Shown one piece after another: positions 6,984 through 14,401 of a stretch of 21,303 bases of DNA. Source of the stretch: Bacillota bacterium (GTDB lineage: Bacteria; Bacillota; Bacilli; Lactobacillales; Aerococcaceae); NCBI GenBank assembly GCA_023442905.1, contig JAEZWY010000101.1, positions 1-21,303 of the forward strand. The letters are read 5' to 3'. Under the pieces are notes generated by a model that worked only from the letters and a program-made list of their open reading frames with translations, was not told the DNA's origin and did not search any database. The stretch's first letter is position 1; each line of letters begins with the position of its first letter. The position numbers and the translations under genes were made by a program.

Positions 6984-8024
6984 TTACGGGAAAATTGGTG
7001 CTTGGGTAAGACCAGTAGTTTGATCTAGATCAAACATTAAATTCATATTCTGGATTGCTTGACCCGCTGCTCCCTTCACCAGATTATCGATAACTGCGAA
7101 GATGACTAAACGGTTGGTTCTTTTGTCTAACTTCACTTGAATTTGAGTAAAATTACTAGCACGAACCGCTTTAATCTGTGGTAACTGGTCTTGATCCAAT
7201 ATTTGGATGAAGTAGTTATCCTGGTAATAATCCTTGTATATTTGACGTACTTGATCTTCTGATATTTCTGAAGTTAAATTCACATAAATAGTTGTATGAA
7301 TCCCACGCTCAGTTGGCAATAAATGTGGGGTAAATTGAACAGTGACCGGACTTTTTGCTGCGTGATTTAAAGTCTGTTCTATTTCAGGGATATGGCGGTG
7401 AGCTAGTGGATTGTAGGCATAAAAATTATTACCTAATTCGGTCAGTAAATTGGCAACTTTCGCTGACCTTCCAGCGCCTGATACACCTGTTTTGGCATCA
7501 ATAATAACCGAATCCCTTTGAATAAAATTAGCATCGATAATAGGCAACAAGGCTAATAAGCTACAAGTCACAAAGCAACCTGGATTGGCGATTAAGTTTG
7601 CTTGTTGAATTTGTGTAGCATACAGTTCTGGTAGTCCATAAACTGCTTGATCTAGCAGTTCTGGTTCGGTTTGTTTGACCCCATAATATGCTTCATTTAC
7701 TTCTTTATCTTTAATTCGAAAGTCTGCCCCCAAATCAATCACTTTCACATCATGGCCTTGTGCAGCTCTTGCGATTTCCATAGAAACACCGTGTGGTAAG
7801 CATAAAAATAACACATCTACTAGATCAAAAATCTGGTTAGGGTCATAGGCAATAAAAATTTGATCAATAAGCCCTTTAAAATGTGGATAGTAATCTTGAA
7901 CCTTTGTCCCAACTTGATTTCTTGAAGTTAAACAAGTCAATTCTACATCCGGACGGGTAACTAGTAAGCGAATGAGCTCTTCACCTGTATAACCGGTTGC
8001 ACCGATAATACCTACTTTAATCAC
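6984..8024 (-). CDS. argC: N-acetyl-gamma-glutamyl-phosphate reductase
   Basis: A 346-residue NADPH-dependent enzyme that reduces N-acetylglutamyl phosphate to the semialdehyde. It has the N-terminal nucleotide-binding GATGYTG (8-14), the catalytic cysteine in NPGCFVT (C150) and the HRHIPEIEQ segment with the conserved histidine. The start is GTG (8022-8024), directly adjoining the argF TAG. Its ribosome binding site GGAGGTGA lies inside the last codons of argF (Gly-Gly-Asp), so translation of the two is tightly coupled. Length and motifs are those of the long ArgC type. Confidence 0.95.
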   Translation of the reverse strand: MIKVGIIGATGYTGEELIRLLVTRPDVELTCLTSRNQVGTKVQDYYPHFKGLIDQIFIAYDPNQIFDLVDVLFLCLPHGVSMEIARAAQGHDVKVIDLGADFRIKDKEVNEAYYGVKQTEPELLDQAVYGLPELYATQIQQANLIANPGCFVTCSLLALLPIIDANFIQRDSVIIDAKTGVSGAGRSAKVANLLTELGNNFYAYNPLAHRHIPEIEQTLNHAAKSPVTVQFTPHLLPTERGIHTTIYVNLTSEISEDQVRQIYKDYYQDNYFIQILDQDQLPQIKAVRASNFTQIQVKLDKRTNRLVIFAVIDNLVKGAAGQAIQNMNLMFDLDQTTGLTQAPIFP

Positions 8025-9050
8025 CTAATCACCTCCTTTAATTGCTTGGTTTGGCCAAAATAGATGTCCATTGGTAGCTGCCATGATTGCTTTAATTGAA
8101 TGCAGTCGATTTTCTGCCTGGATAAACTGTTTAGCATAATCTGCTTGGAAGACTTCATCGGTTACTTCCATTTCTTTGTAGCCATATTTGTCTAATACTT
8201 GTTGGCCATATGTCGTTTCCGCATCATGGAAAGCAGGTAGACAATGAAGGAAAATAAACTGGTCTGTTTCAACTTGATCAATCAATTCCTTGTTAACTTG
8301 AAATGGCATCAATTGTTGAATACGTTCTTCAAAACTGGCTTCTTCGCCCATAGATACCCACACATCCGTATAAATAACCGTAGCTGATTTAACTGCTGCA
8401 TAAGGATCATTTGTGACTGTAATTTTAGTTTGTGTTGTCTTCGCAATTTCTTCTGCTGCTTTTAAAATTGTTTGGTCAGGCTCCAATTCTGAGCTAGTTG
8501 CAATCGTAATATCGACGCCTAATTTCACACCGGCAATCATTAGAGAGTTCGCCATGTTATTACGGCCATCACCTAGATAGACCAAGTGCTGTCCTTTTAA
8601 TGAACCAAAAACCTCTTTAATAGTCATAAAATCAGCAATCATTTGCGTTGGGTGCCAAGTATCAGTCAATCCATTCCAAACTGGTACACCGGCATGCGCC
8701 CCTAATAGTTCAACTGCTTCTTGGTCAAATCCTCGATATTCGATGCCATCAAACATTGAACCTAACACTTTTGCCGTATCAATTACTGATTCTTTTTTTC
8801 CAAGCTGAATATCATTGGCTCCAAGATATTCTGGATGTCCACCTAAGTCATTTACCGCAACGGTAAAAGCTGCACGCGTACGAGTGGATGATTTCTCAAA
8901 TAAAAGTGCTATATTCTGCCCTTTTAAGTATTCATGAGGAATATTTGCTTTCTTTAATTGCTTCAAATGTAAGGCGAAGTCAATCAAGAATTCAATCTCT
9001 TGGCTAGTGTAATCTAATAATTTTAAAAAGTTTTTATTTTGTAAATTCAT
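8025..9050 (-). CDS. argF: Ornithine carbamoyltransferase
   Basis: A 341-residue transferase that makes citrulline from ornithine and carbamoyl phosphate. The carbamoyl-phosphate site SSTRTR (54-59), HPTQ (133-136), the ornithine-binding WVSMGEE (231-237) and the catalytic HCLPAFHD (269-276) are intact. Catabolic ArcB enzymes look very similar. The biosynthetic role is inferred from the position between argB and argC under arginine T-boxes, with no arcA or arcC nearby. The ATG follows AAAGGTGG by 8 nt, 15 nt after the argB stop. Confidence 0.93.
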   Translation of the reverse strand: MNLQNKNFLKLLDYTSQEIEFLIDFALHLKQLKKANIPHEYLKGQNIALLFEKSSTRTRAAFTVAVNDLGGHPEYLGANDIQLGKKESVIDTAKVLGSMFDGIEYRGFDQEAVELLGAHAGVPVWNGLTDTWHPTQMIADFMTIKEVFGSLKGQHLVYLGDGRNNMANSLMIAGVKLGVDITIATSSELEPDQTILKAAEEIAKTTQTKITVTNDPYAAVKSATVIYTDVWVSMGEEASFEERIQQLMPFQVNKELIDQVETDQFIFLHCLPAFHDAETTYGQQVLDKYGYKEMEVTDEVFQADYAKQFIQAENRLHSIKAIMAATNGHLFWPNQAIKGGD

Positions 9051-9065
9051 TTTTTATACCACCTT

Positions 9066-9929
9066 TTATGCTGTAATCATTGTACCGATGCCATTTTTAG
9101 TAAAAAGTTCTAAAATGATGGCATGAGGAATAGTGCCGTCAATAATTTGACATGAGTGTACGCCAGATTGGATTGCATTAAGACAATTTTCCACCTTGGG
9201 AATCATACCTCCAGTAATCACTTCATTTTCAATCGCTAGTTGAATTTGTTCAGCTGACATTTCTGAATATAAGCTAGTGGGGTCAGCTGGATCCTCATAT
9301 ATACCATTAATATCGGTTAGATAGATCATTTTCTCTGCTTTTAAAGCGGAGGCAATTGCAGCTGCAGCTTCATCAGAATTGATATTCAAACTTTCCCCCT
9401 GGGGTCCATAAGCAATTGGTGAAATAACCGGTAATATATTGTCTGCAAGCATTTGATGCAGGTATTCAGTGTTTACTTTGGTGACTTCTCCCACTAAACC
9501 CAACGCTTCATCTTTCTTCACTGCTTCCATCACCTTATTGTCTTTACCTGAAATTGAAATGGCAGCAATCCCCTCTTCATTTAGCATAGTTGTCAAATTT
9601 GGTGAAATCAACCCCGTCAATACCATCTCCACCGTCCGCATCACATCACTTGAAGTCACCCGCAAACCATTAATAAATTGTGGTTCAACTGCCTGTAACT
9701 CAAGCATCCGGTTAATTTCAGGTCCACCACCATGCACAATAATTGGTTTCATACCCACATAAGATAACCAAGCGATATCTGAAATTACCCGCTGTCGTAT
9801 TTCTTCAGAAACCATCGCATGCCCGCCATATTTAATCACCACAATTTTTTGATGAAAATCTTTTATATAAGCCAACGAATCAATTAAAATATCTGCCTTT
9901 TCAATATCTTGCTTACTAATTTCTATCAC
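9066..9929 (-). CDS. argB: N-acetylglutamate kinase
   Basis: A 287-residue amino-acid kinase that phosphorylates N-acetylglutamate. Features are the catalytic lysine and glycine-rich turn KYGGHAM (33-39), IIVHGGGPEIN for substrate binding, and INSDEAAAAIA plus MIPKVENC near the C-terminus. The start is GTG (9927-9929) with AAGGGGG 7 nt upstream, directly after the second T-box terminator. It is the first gene of the argBFCJD unit, so all five depend on both T-boxes. In many bacteria this kinase is the arginine-feedback step; I do not see a clear N-terminal helix extension that would tell which type this is. Confidence 0.94.
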   Translation of the reverse strand: MIEISKQDIEKADILIDSLAYIKDFHQKIVVIKYGGHAMVSEEIRQRVISDIAWLSYVGMKPIIVHGGGPEINRMLELQAVEPQFINGLRVTSSDVMRTVEMVLTGLISPNLTTMLNEEGIAAISISGKDNKVMEAVKKDEALGLVGEVTKVNTEYLHQMLADNILPVISPIAYGPQGESLNINSDEAAAAIASALKAEKMIYLTDINGIYEDPADPTSLYSEMSAEQIQLAIENEVITGGMIPKVENCLNAIQSGVHSCQIIDGTIPHAIILELFTKNGIGTMITA

Positions 9930-9948
9930 TTTTATTCCCCCTTCTAAT

Positions 9949-9990
9949 AAAAAACACCCCTACATCTGCTAATTGCAAATATAGAGGCGT
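9949..9990 (-). terminator. T-box 2 terminator
   Basis: ACGCCTCTA (9990-9982) pairs with TAGGGGTGT (9962-9954), with an inner ATTTGC/GCAGAT stem, followed by TTTTTT. It lies 20 nt before the argB start. Its 5' arm follows immediately after the T-box sequence. Confidence 0.9.
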
Positions 9991-10205
9991 TAAACCGCGG
10001 TACCACTCTACTTAGCCTTTTCACAACCACTGGAAAATGACTATCTCTTATCCTAACGTGGATACCACGTCCCTGCTCAGTTTTACCCTTGCAAGAAATC
10101 TATAAAGCACGATTCATTTGGTTAATATCAGTAGTCTCACACCATCACTACTTCGCTAAGCATATACCCCAAATTACTAACTTTATCTTTGATTCATTTA
10201 TATAT
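9949..10205 (-). promoter_or_regulatory. T-box riboswitch 2 (arginine specifier), proximal to argB
   Basis: A complete T-box leader read on the minus strand. The Stem I base is TAAAG/CTTTA, the S-turn element AGTA is opposite GAA, and an ATTTGG/CCAAAT helix lies above. The specifier loop reads GAA-T-CGT-G. Taking the codon as CGT (10111-10109), followed by a purine, gives arginine, which fits the operon; the alternative register would be TCG (Ser). The T-box sequence AGAGTGGTACCGCGG lies at 10009-9995 and the terminator at 9990-9949. Uncharged tRNA-Arg would bind the specifier and the TGGT bulge and favour the antiterminator. Confidence 0.88.
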
Positions 10206-10251
10206 AAAAAAGCCCCGTTCCATGTTCAAATAGAACATAGAGACGAGGCTT
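10206..10251 (-). terminator. T-box 1 terminator
   Basis: AAGCCTCGT (10251-10243) pairs with ACGGGGCTT (10218-10210), with an inner ATGTTC/GAACAT stem, then six T. Transcripts must read through this one and the T-box 2 terminator to reach argB. Confidence 0.9.
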
Positions 10252-10463
10252 ATCCGTGGTACCACTCTAGTTAATTCAAATTGCTGTTCAATTGAATTCA
10301 CTCGATTTTGTTAACGCTGCATCAGCGAAATTGGCTACATGTCTTTCACCAATTTATCTATGAAGTGCGGTTCAGTAACCATGTCATATTAGGCTTCCAC
10401 TCTATCCTAACTCGCTGTAAATCCAATAGTTACTTACTCTCTTCATACTTGATCTTTAATGTT
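10206..10463 (-). promoter_or_regulatory. T-box riboswitch 1 (arginine specifier), promoter-proximal
   Basis: The Stem I base TATGAAG/CTTCATA encloses AGTA opposite GAA, an AGTAAC/GTTACT helix, and a distal part with CAGCGAG and a TTAGG/CCTAA hairpin. The specifier loop reads GAA-C-CGC-A. Taking the codon as CGC (10369-10367) before a purine gives arginine; the other register would be CCG (Pro). The T-box sequence at 10268-10254 is AGAGTGGTACCACGG, with A in place of the usual G near its 3' end. It is followed by its own terminator. Confidence 0.86.
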
Positions 10464-10465
10464 TC

Positions 10466-10488
10466 CATTATTTTATTAGAAAATAATG
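10466..10488. repeat. Perfect palindrome over the arg promoter -10
   Basis: CATTATTTT (10466-10474) and AAAATAATG (10480-10488) form 9-bp perfect arms with a 5-bp spacer that cover the -10 element and half the promoter spacer. The position suits a repressor site. It does not match the GAAT-N4-ATTC core of an ARG box. Confidence 0.5.
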
Positions 10489-10498
10489 ATAATGTCAA
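10470..10498 (-). promoter_or_regulatory. Promoter of the arg operon (upstream of tandem T-boxes)
   Basis: TTGACA (10493-10498) and TAAAAT (10470-10475) have exactly 17 bp between them, a near-consensus sigma-A promoter. The predicted start, near 10463, is just upstream of Stem I of T-box 1. Confidence 0.85.
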
Positions 10499-10501
10499 TC
10501 G

Positions 10502-10524
10502 AATTTTAAGCCTATTTTAAAATT
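10502..10524. repeat. AT-rich palindrome upstream of the arg promoter -35
   Basis: AATTTTAA (10502-10509) and TTAAAATT (10517-10524) are perfect 8-bp arms, ending 4 bp upstream of the -35. It may be an operator, an UP-like element or part of a weak end for carB transcripts. Nothing else in the carB-arg gap looks like a terminator. Confidence 0.4.
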
Positions 10525-10564
10525 AGTGATATATATTTTGCATCATAACCTTGCAGATATTAGA

Positions 10565-13500
10565 CTAATTGATAGCAACTGCATTCTTTTCTTCTAAAGC
10601 TGTAGCATACGCTTTAAAAGTATCTAGGTGGGTAAAAAGTGGTACAAGGTGACTAATAGCTGCCATTCTAGTTGATAAACCTCTTTCATAACCAGGTACG
10701 TTACCTGTAGTATCCACCACGATTTGCCCCTTATCTTGAATTATGAACTGGTCTAAAGCTTCAGTAGTCGTAAAGCTGGTAAAGGCCTCAGATATCACTT
10801 CTTTTGAACTATCATTGATGTTTACTACTATTTCGTAACCAGCTCTATATAGATTGTTTAAACTATCTTGAATTTCTTCTAATTCATTTTCAAATATATT
10901 GAACACGATAGTGCCTTCTTCTATTACTTGAATATTTGCGCCCTCAAAAGCTCTTTGTAAGGCACTAGCATAAGATTTTCCAGAACCCATCACTTCACCA
11001 GTGGATTTCATTTCCGGACTTACAGCAGGATCAACGCCATTTAACTTAGTAAAAGAGAATACGGGTGCTTTCACATGTACCTCATCCCCAGTATAGTCAT
11101 ATAAACCGGTTCCCAATCCTTGGGCTTTTAAGCTAGCCCCCATAATCACGTTAGTCGCAATTTGTGCGATCTCAATATCAGTCACTTTAGATAGGAAAGG
11201 TACTGTTCGACTTGCTCGAGGATTCACTTCGATTACAAAAACTTGTTCATTCTCTACGATGAATTGGATGTTTACCATTCCAATAGTTCCTAAGCCATTA
11301 CCAATTTTAATCGTTTCTTCAATAATTTGATCAATCACAGCTTGAGACAATCTTTGCGTCGGGAAGACAGCCATAGAGTCACCTGAGTGGACACCCGCTG
11401 CTTCAATATGTTCCATAATTCCTGGGATAAAAACATCTTGACCGTCACAAATAGCATCCACTTCAACTTCAATTCCTTGAACATAATGGTCAATTAAGAT
11501 TGGTGCTTCGCGGTTTAACTTATTACTTTCAACCAAAGCGTCATTCATATAAGTGGTTAAATCTTCTTGATTATAAACGACTTCCATTCCCCTACCACCT
11601 AAGACAAAAGAAGGTCGAACTAGAACTGGGTAGCCACCAATTTTTTCTGGAATTGCTAGTGCTTCTTCTAAACTCAAAGCTGTATCCCCTTCTGGTTGTG
11701 CAATGTCTAATTGTTTTAGGGCTCGTTCAAATAATTTTCTATCCTCCGCACGATTCATATCCTCAACTGATGTCCCAAGAATCTGAACACCTGCTTGAGT
11801 TAAATCATTAGCCAAATTAATTGCTGTTTGTCCACCGAATTGAATCATCACACCAACCGGTTGTTCACTTTCTATAATTGCCATCACATTTTCAAAAGTG
11901 ACGGGGTCAAAGAATAACTTGTCTGATACCGAGAAGTCTGTAGACACCGTTTCTGGATTAGAATTGACAATTAAGGCTTCATATCCAGCTTTTTGTAATG
12001 CTTTCACACAGTGTACCGTTGCATAATCAAACTCAATTCCTTGACCAATTCGAATTGGACCTGACCCTAAAACTAAGACAGATTGTTTTTCGCTAGGAGT
12101 ATTTGCTTTATTTTCACCGGCATAAGAAGTGAAGTAGTAACCAGCCTCACCGTAATCTCCCATCCCCCAAATGGTTACTGGTACAAAGTTCGGTGTGATG
12201 TTATCTTGTTCACGCAAAGCTTTTACTTCGCTAGCTGTTAGACCAGCAATTTCTGCAATTGTTTGATCATCAAAACCATTTAATTTTGCTTCTTTTAATA
12301 ATTCTTGGTTTAGCGGTTGATCTTTGATAGCTTTTTCAATAGCCACAATATGTTTTATAGCTTGAAGGAATAATGGACGAATTTTAGTTATACTATATGC
12401 TTCCTCAACTGTCATACCTCGGCGAATTGCTTCAGCTAGGTAAAATATACGATCATCTTTTACCTCTACCAATTCCAATAAGATTTTTTCATCTGAAGCC
12501 TTGCTTGCATCCGCATCGAATAGGTGACCATGACTGTTATCTAACGATTGAATTGATTTTAGCAAAGCTTCCTCAATTGATTGCCCAAGTGACATCACCT
12601 CACCCGTAGCTTTCATTTGCGTCGTTAAACTTCTATCAGCATGCTTAAATTTATCACTAGACCAGCGTGGTACTTTTGCAACAGTATAATTTATATTACT
12701 TGGATCATATTCGGAAAAAGTGGTTTGAGTGTACGGATTATATAGCTCATTAAATCGGTAGCCTACAGCAATTTTAGCTGCCACTCGAGCAATGGGGAAA
12801 CCTGTAGCTTTTGAAGCTAGAGCTGAAGAACGCGATACACGTGGATTTACTTCAATAATGTAATATTCATTGGTATCGGGTTTTAAAGCTAGTTGAACAT
12901 TACAACCACCTTCAATTTCTAAGGCTTGGATAATTTTAAGGGAAACATCAGCCAACAAATCATTTTGTTCTTTATTAAGGGATTGGTTAGGCGCAAATAC
13001 AATTGAATCACCAGTATGGACGCCTACTGGGTCGAAATTTTCCATGGAAGTGATTACCTTAGCTTCTCCTGAGCCATCACGCATCACTTCATATTCTATC
13101 TCTTGATAACCTGCAATGGATTTCTCAATTAGACATTGAGTAACCGGTGATAAAATTAAACCGTTTTTAACAATTTGCTCAAGTGAAGCCTGATCTTCAC
13201 AAATACCACCACCAGATCCACCCATTGTAAAAGCAGGTCGAACAATTATAGGGTAACCAATTGAATCAGCAAATTCGATTGCCTCGTCAACTGTATGCAC
13301 AATTGTTGAATCAGGAACTGGTTGCCCAATTGAAGTCATCAAATTTTTAAATAATTCACGGTCTTCAGCTTGGTCAATCGCTTTTAGATTGGTTCCAATT
13401 AATTCAATACCGAGTTCTTCTAAAATACCAGAGGCATCTAATGTTAAAGCCATATTCAAGCCAGTTTGACCACCCAACGATGGTAAGATAGCATCTGGCT

Positions 13501-13744
13501 TCTCATCGTAAAGAATCTTAGAAACCATTTCTTCAGTAATTGGCTCGATATAAATTTTATCTGCCATTTTTCGATCAGTCATTATTGTCGCTGGATTCGA
13601 ATTAATCAAGACGACTTCGTAGCCTTCCTCTTTTAATGCAATACAAGCTTGAGTACCAGCATAGTCAAATTCGGCTGCTTGTCCAATAACAATCGGACCA
13701 GATCCGATAACTAGAATTTTGTGAATATCCGTTCTCTTTGGCAT
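10565..13744 (-). CDS. carB: Carbamoyl-phosphate synthase large subunit
   Basis: The 1059-residue enzyme makes carbamoyl phosphate from bicarbonate, ammonia and two ATP. Two homologous ATP-grasp halves are visible: GSGPIVIGQAAEFDYAG (14-30) and GSGPIRIGQGIEFDYA (560-575), each with its glycine-rich loop (GGSGGG, 175-180; GGRGM, 716-720) and catalytic motif (IEVNPRVSRSSALASK; IEVNPRASRTVPFLSK). The C-terminal MGS-like allosteric domain is roughly 940-1059. The linker at 521-541 reads VTIWGMGDYGEAGYYFTSY, where most CarB proteins have a VDTCAAEF-type stretch. carA, the glutaminase subunit, is not next to it, which is unusual. The neighbouring arg genes suggest supply for arginine as well as pyrimidines. 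The ATG is preceded by AAAAGGGG. A promoter and leader of about 220 nt lie upstream. Confidence 0.95.
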   Translation of the reverse strand: MPKRTDIHKILVIGSGPIVIGQAAEFDYAGTQACIALKEEGYEVVLINSNPATIMTDRKMADKIYIEPITEEMVSKILYDEKPDAILPSLGGQTGLNMALTLDASGILEELGIELIGTNLKAIDQAEDRELFKNLMTSIGQPVPDSTIVHTVDEAIEFADSIGYPIIVRPAFTMGGSGGGICEDQASLEQIVKNGLILSPVTQCLIEKSIAGYQEIEYEVMRDGSGEAKVITSMENFDPVGVHTGDSIVFAPNQSLNKEQNDLLADVSLKIIQALEIEGGCNVQLALKPDTNEYYIIEVNPRVSRSSALASKATGFPIARVAAKIAVGYRFNELYNPYTQTTFSEYDPSNINYTVAKVPRWSSDKFKHADRSLTTQMKATGEVMSLGQSIEEALLKSIQSLDNSHGHLFDADASKASDEKILLELVEVKDDRIFYLAEAIRRGMTVEEAYSITKIRPLFLQAIKHIVAIEKAIKDQPLNQELLKEAKLNGFDDQTIAEIAGLTASEVKALREQDNITPNFVPVTIWGMGDYGEAGYYFTSYAGENKANTPSEKQSVLVLGSGPIRIGQGIEFDYATVHCVKALQKAGYEALIVNSNPETVSTDFSVSDKLFFDPVTFENVMAIIESEQPVGVMIQFGGQTAINLANDLTQAGVQILGTSVEDMNRAEDRKLFERALKQLDIAQPEGDTALSLEEALAIPEKIGGYPVLVRPSFVLGGRGMEVVYNQEDLTTYMNDALVESNKLNREAPILIDHYVQGIEVEVDAICDGQDVFIPGIMEHIEAAGVHSGDSMAVFPTQRLSQAVIDQIIEETIKIGNGLGTIGMVNIQFIVENEQVFVIEVNPRASRTVPFLSKVTDIEIAQIATNVIMGASLKAQGLGTGLYDYTGDEVHVKAPVFSFTKLNGVDPAVSPEMKSTGEVMGSGKSYASALQRAFEGANIQVIEEGTIVFNIFENELEEIQDSLNNLYRAGYEIVVNINDSSKEVISEAFTSFTTTEALDQFIIQDKGQIVVDTTGNVPGYERGLSTRMAAISHLVPLFTHLDTFKAYATALEEKNAVAIN

Positions 13745-13975
13745 ATTTTTCCCCTTTTCTAATGACTTATCGATTGCACAACAAATCCACCAATTTCCTT
13801 AAATATCCTAGTTGCATACAATTTCATGTACCCTTTAGGATTTTATAAAAATATCGGCTTTGATTAGCTTTATTAGAATTAAAATACTTTCACTTAATGA
13901 TCAGACCTAAATGATTTAAGCTTTCTTACCATTCAGCTAGTGCATTACTCTGTGCAGTATTTTTTCCTTTGACGT

Positions 13976-14004
13976 ACTTTACGGCAAGTTGAATTCGAGG
14001 TCAA
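13976..14004 (-). promoter_or_regulatory. Promoter of carB
   Basis: TTGACC (13999-14004) and TAAAGT (13976-13981) have a 17-bp spacer. The start would be near 13969, giving a leader of about 225 nt that contains a long-range ATCCTA/TAGGAT pairing (13830-13835 with 13805-13810) but no T-box sequence and no recognisable PyrR site. Confidence 0.6.
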
Positions 14005-14090
14005 TCATAAAATGAAATTATCACCATTTTTTTCTCATTTTTAAGCCTTGTTTTATTACTGAAAAACCATTTATTTCTATATAAGTAGGA

Positions 14091-14121
14091 AAAAATATCG
14101 TTCAATTTATTCGATATTTTT
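14091..14121. repeat. 10-bp perfect inverted repeat in the carB upstream region
   Basis: AAAAATATCG (14091-14100) and CGATATTTTT (14112-14121) with an 11-nt loop. All but two pairs per arm are A-T, so as RNA it is weak. It is T-flanked on the minus strand and could be a poor terminator for any transcript from the upstream ARG-box promoter, or a protein-binding site. Confidence 0.45.
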
Positions 14122-14228
14122 ATTAGAAAAACAGTACAAATATTGTATTTTTCCTAATATTTTCAGTGTTTTGTATTAAGATTTTGCCTACCATTCACAT
14201 ATAAATTGCTTAACAATTACAATTAAAT

Positions 14229-14246
14229 GTCGAATGTATATTCATG
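14229..14246. promoter_or_regulatory. Candidate ARG box (ArgR/AhrC operator)
   Basis: The site GTCGAATGTATATTCATG contains GAAT-N4-ATTC, the core of the ArgR/AhrC palindrome, flanked on one side by the expected AT. On the minus strand it falls between TTGCAT (14244-14249) and TTTAAT (14222-14227), a possible weak promoter with 16-bp spacing that ArgR binding would block. It is about 480 bp from carB. Confidence 0.5.
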
Positions 14247-14367
14247 CAAATGATTGAAAATTATAACTAGCATTATTAGTTCATCAGTGGGCGTATATTG
14301 AAAATTTTCTTTAGAAAAAAATTTTATCATAAAATGAAAAGTACTTTATTAAATAAAGAATTGCAAT

Positions 14368-14397
14368 AAAAAAGACAGCCATTTGGCTGTCTTTTTT
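14368..14397 (-). terminator. Terminator of the dnaG-rpoD operon
   Basis: GACAGCC (14374-14380) and GGCTGTC (14385-14391) with an ATTT loop, flanked by six A and six T, so the arms extend to 13 bp and the hairpin can work in both directions. It starts 4 nt after the rpoD stop. Confidence 0.95.
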
Positions 14398-14401
14398 ACT
14401 C

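Larger units (their letters stand above)
13745..14368. other. Long non-coding AT-rich region between rpoD and carB
   Basis: About 620 bp without a credible gene on either strand. It holds the carB promoter and leader, a candidate ARG box (14229-14246), a 10-bp perfect inverted repeat (14091-14100 with 14112-14121), an adjoining imperfect inverted repeat of about 39 bp (14121-14159) and a 14-nt direct repeat ATCATAAAATGAAA at 14004-14017 and 14326-14339. The base composition is clearly more AT-rich than in the flanking genes. I see no transposase remnant or small ORF with a good ribosome binding site. Confidence 0.6.

Noticed and set aside
10089..10520. Two plus-strand open frames of 61 and 70 codons
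   Set aside because: They lie antisense to the T-box leaders, lack ribosome binding sites and resemble no protein; the RNA structures explain the sequence.
13745..13969. carB leader as a third T-box or a PyrR attenuator
   Set aside because: There is no GGTACC-type T-box sequence, no terminator with a T-run and no PyrR-binding consensus in this stretch.
14004..14339. 14-nt direct repeat ATCATAAAATGAAA, two copies about 320 bp apart
   Set aside because: It was considered as target-site duplication of a lost element. The stretch between has no transposase trace or terminal inverted repeats, and such AT-rich words recur by chance.
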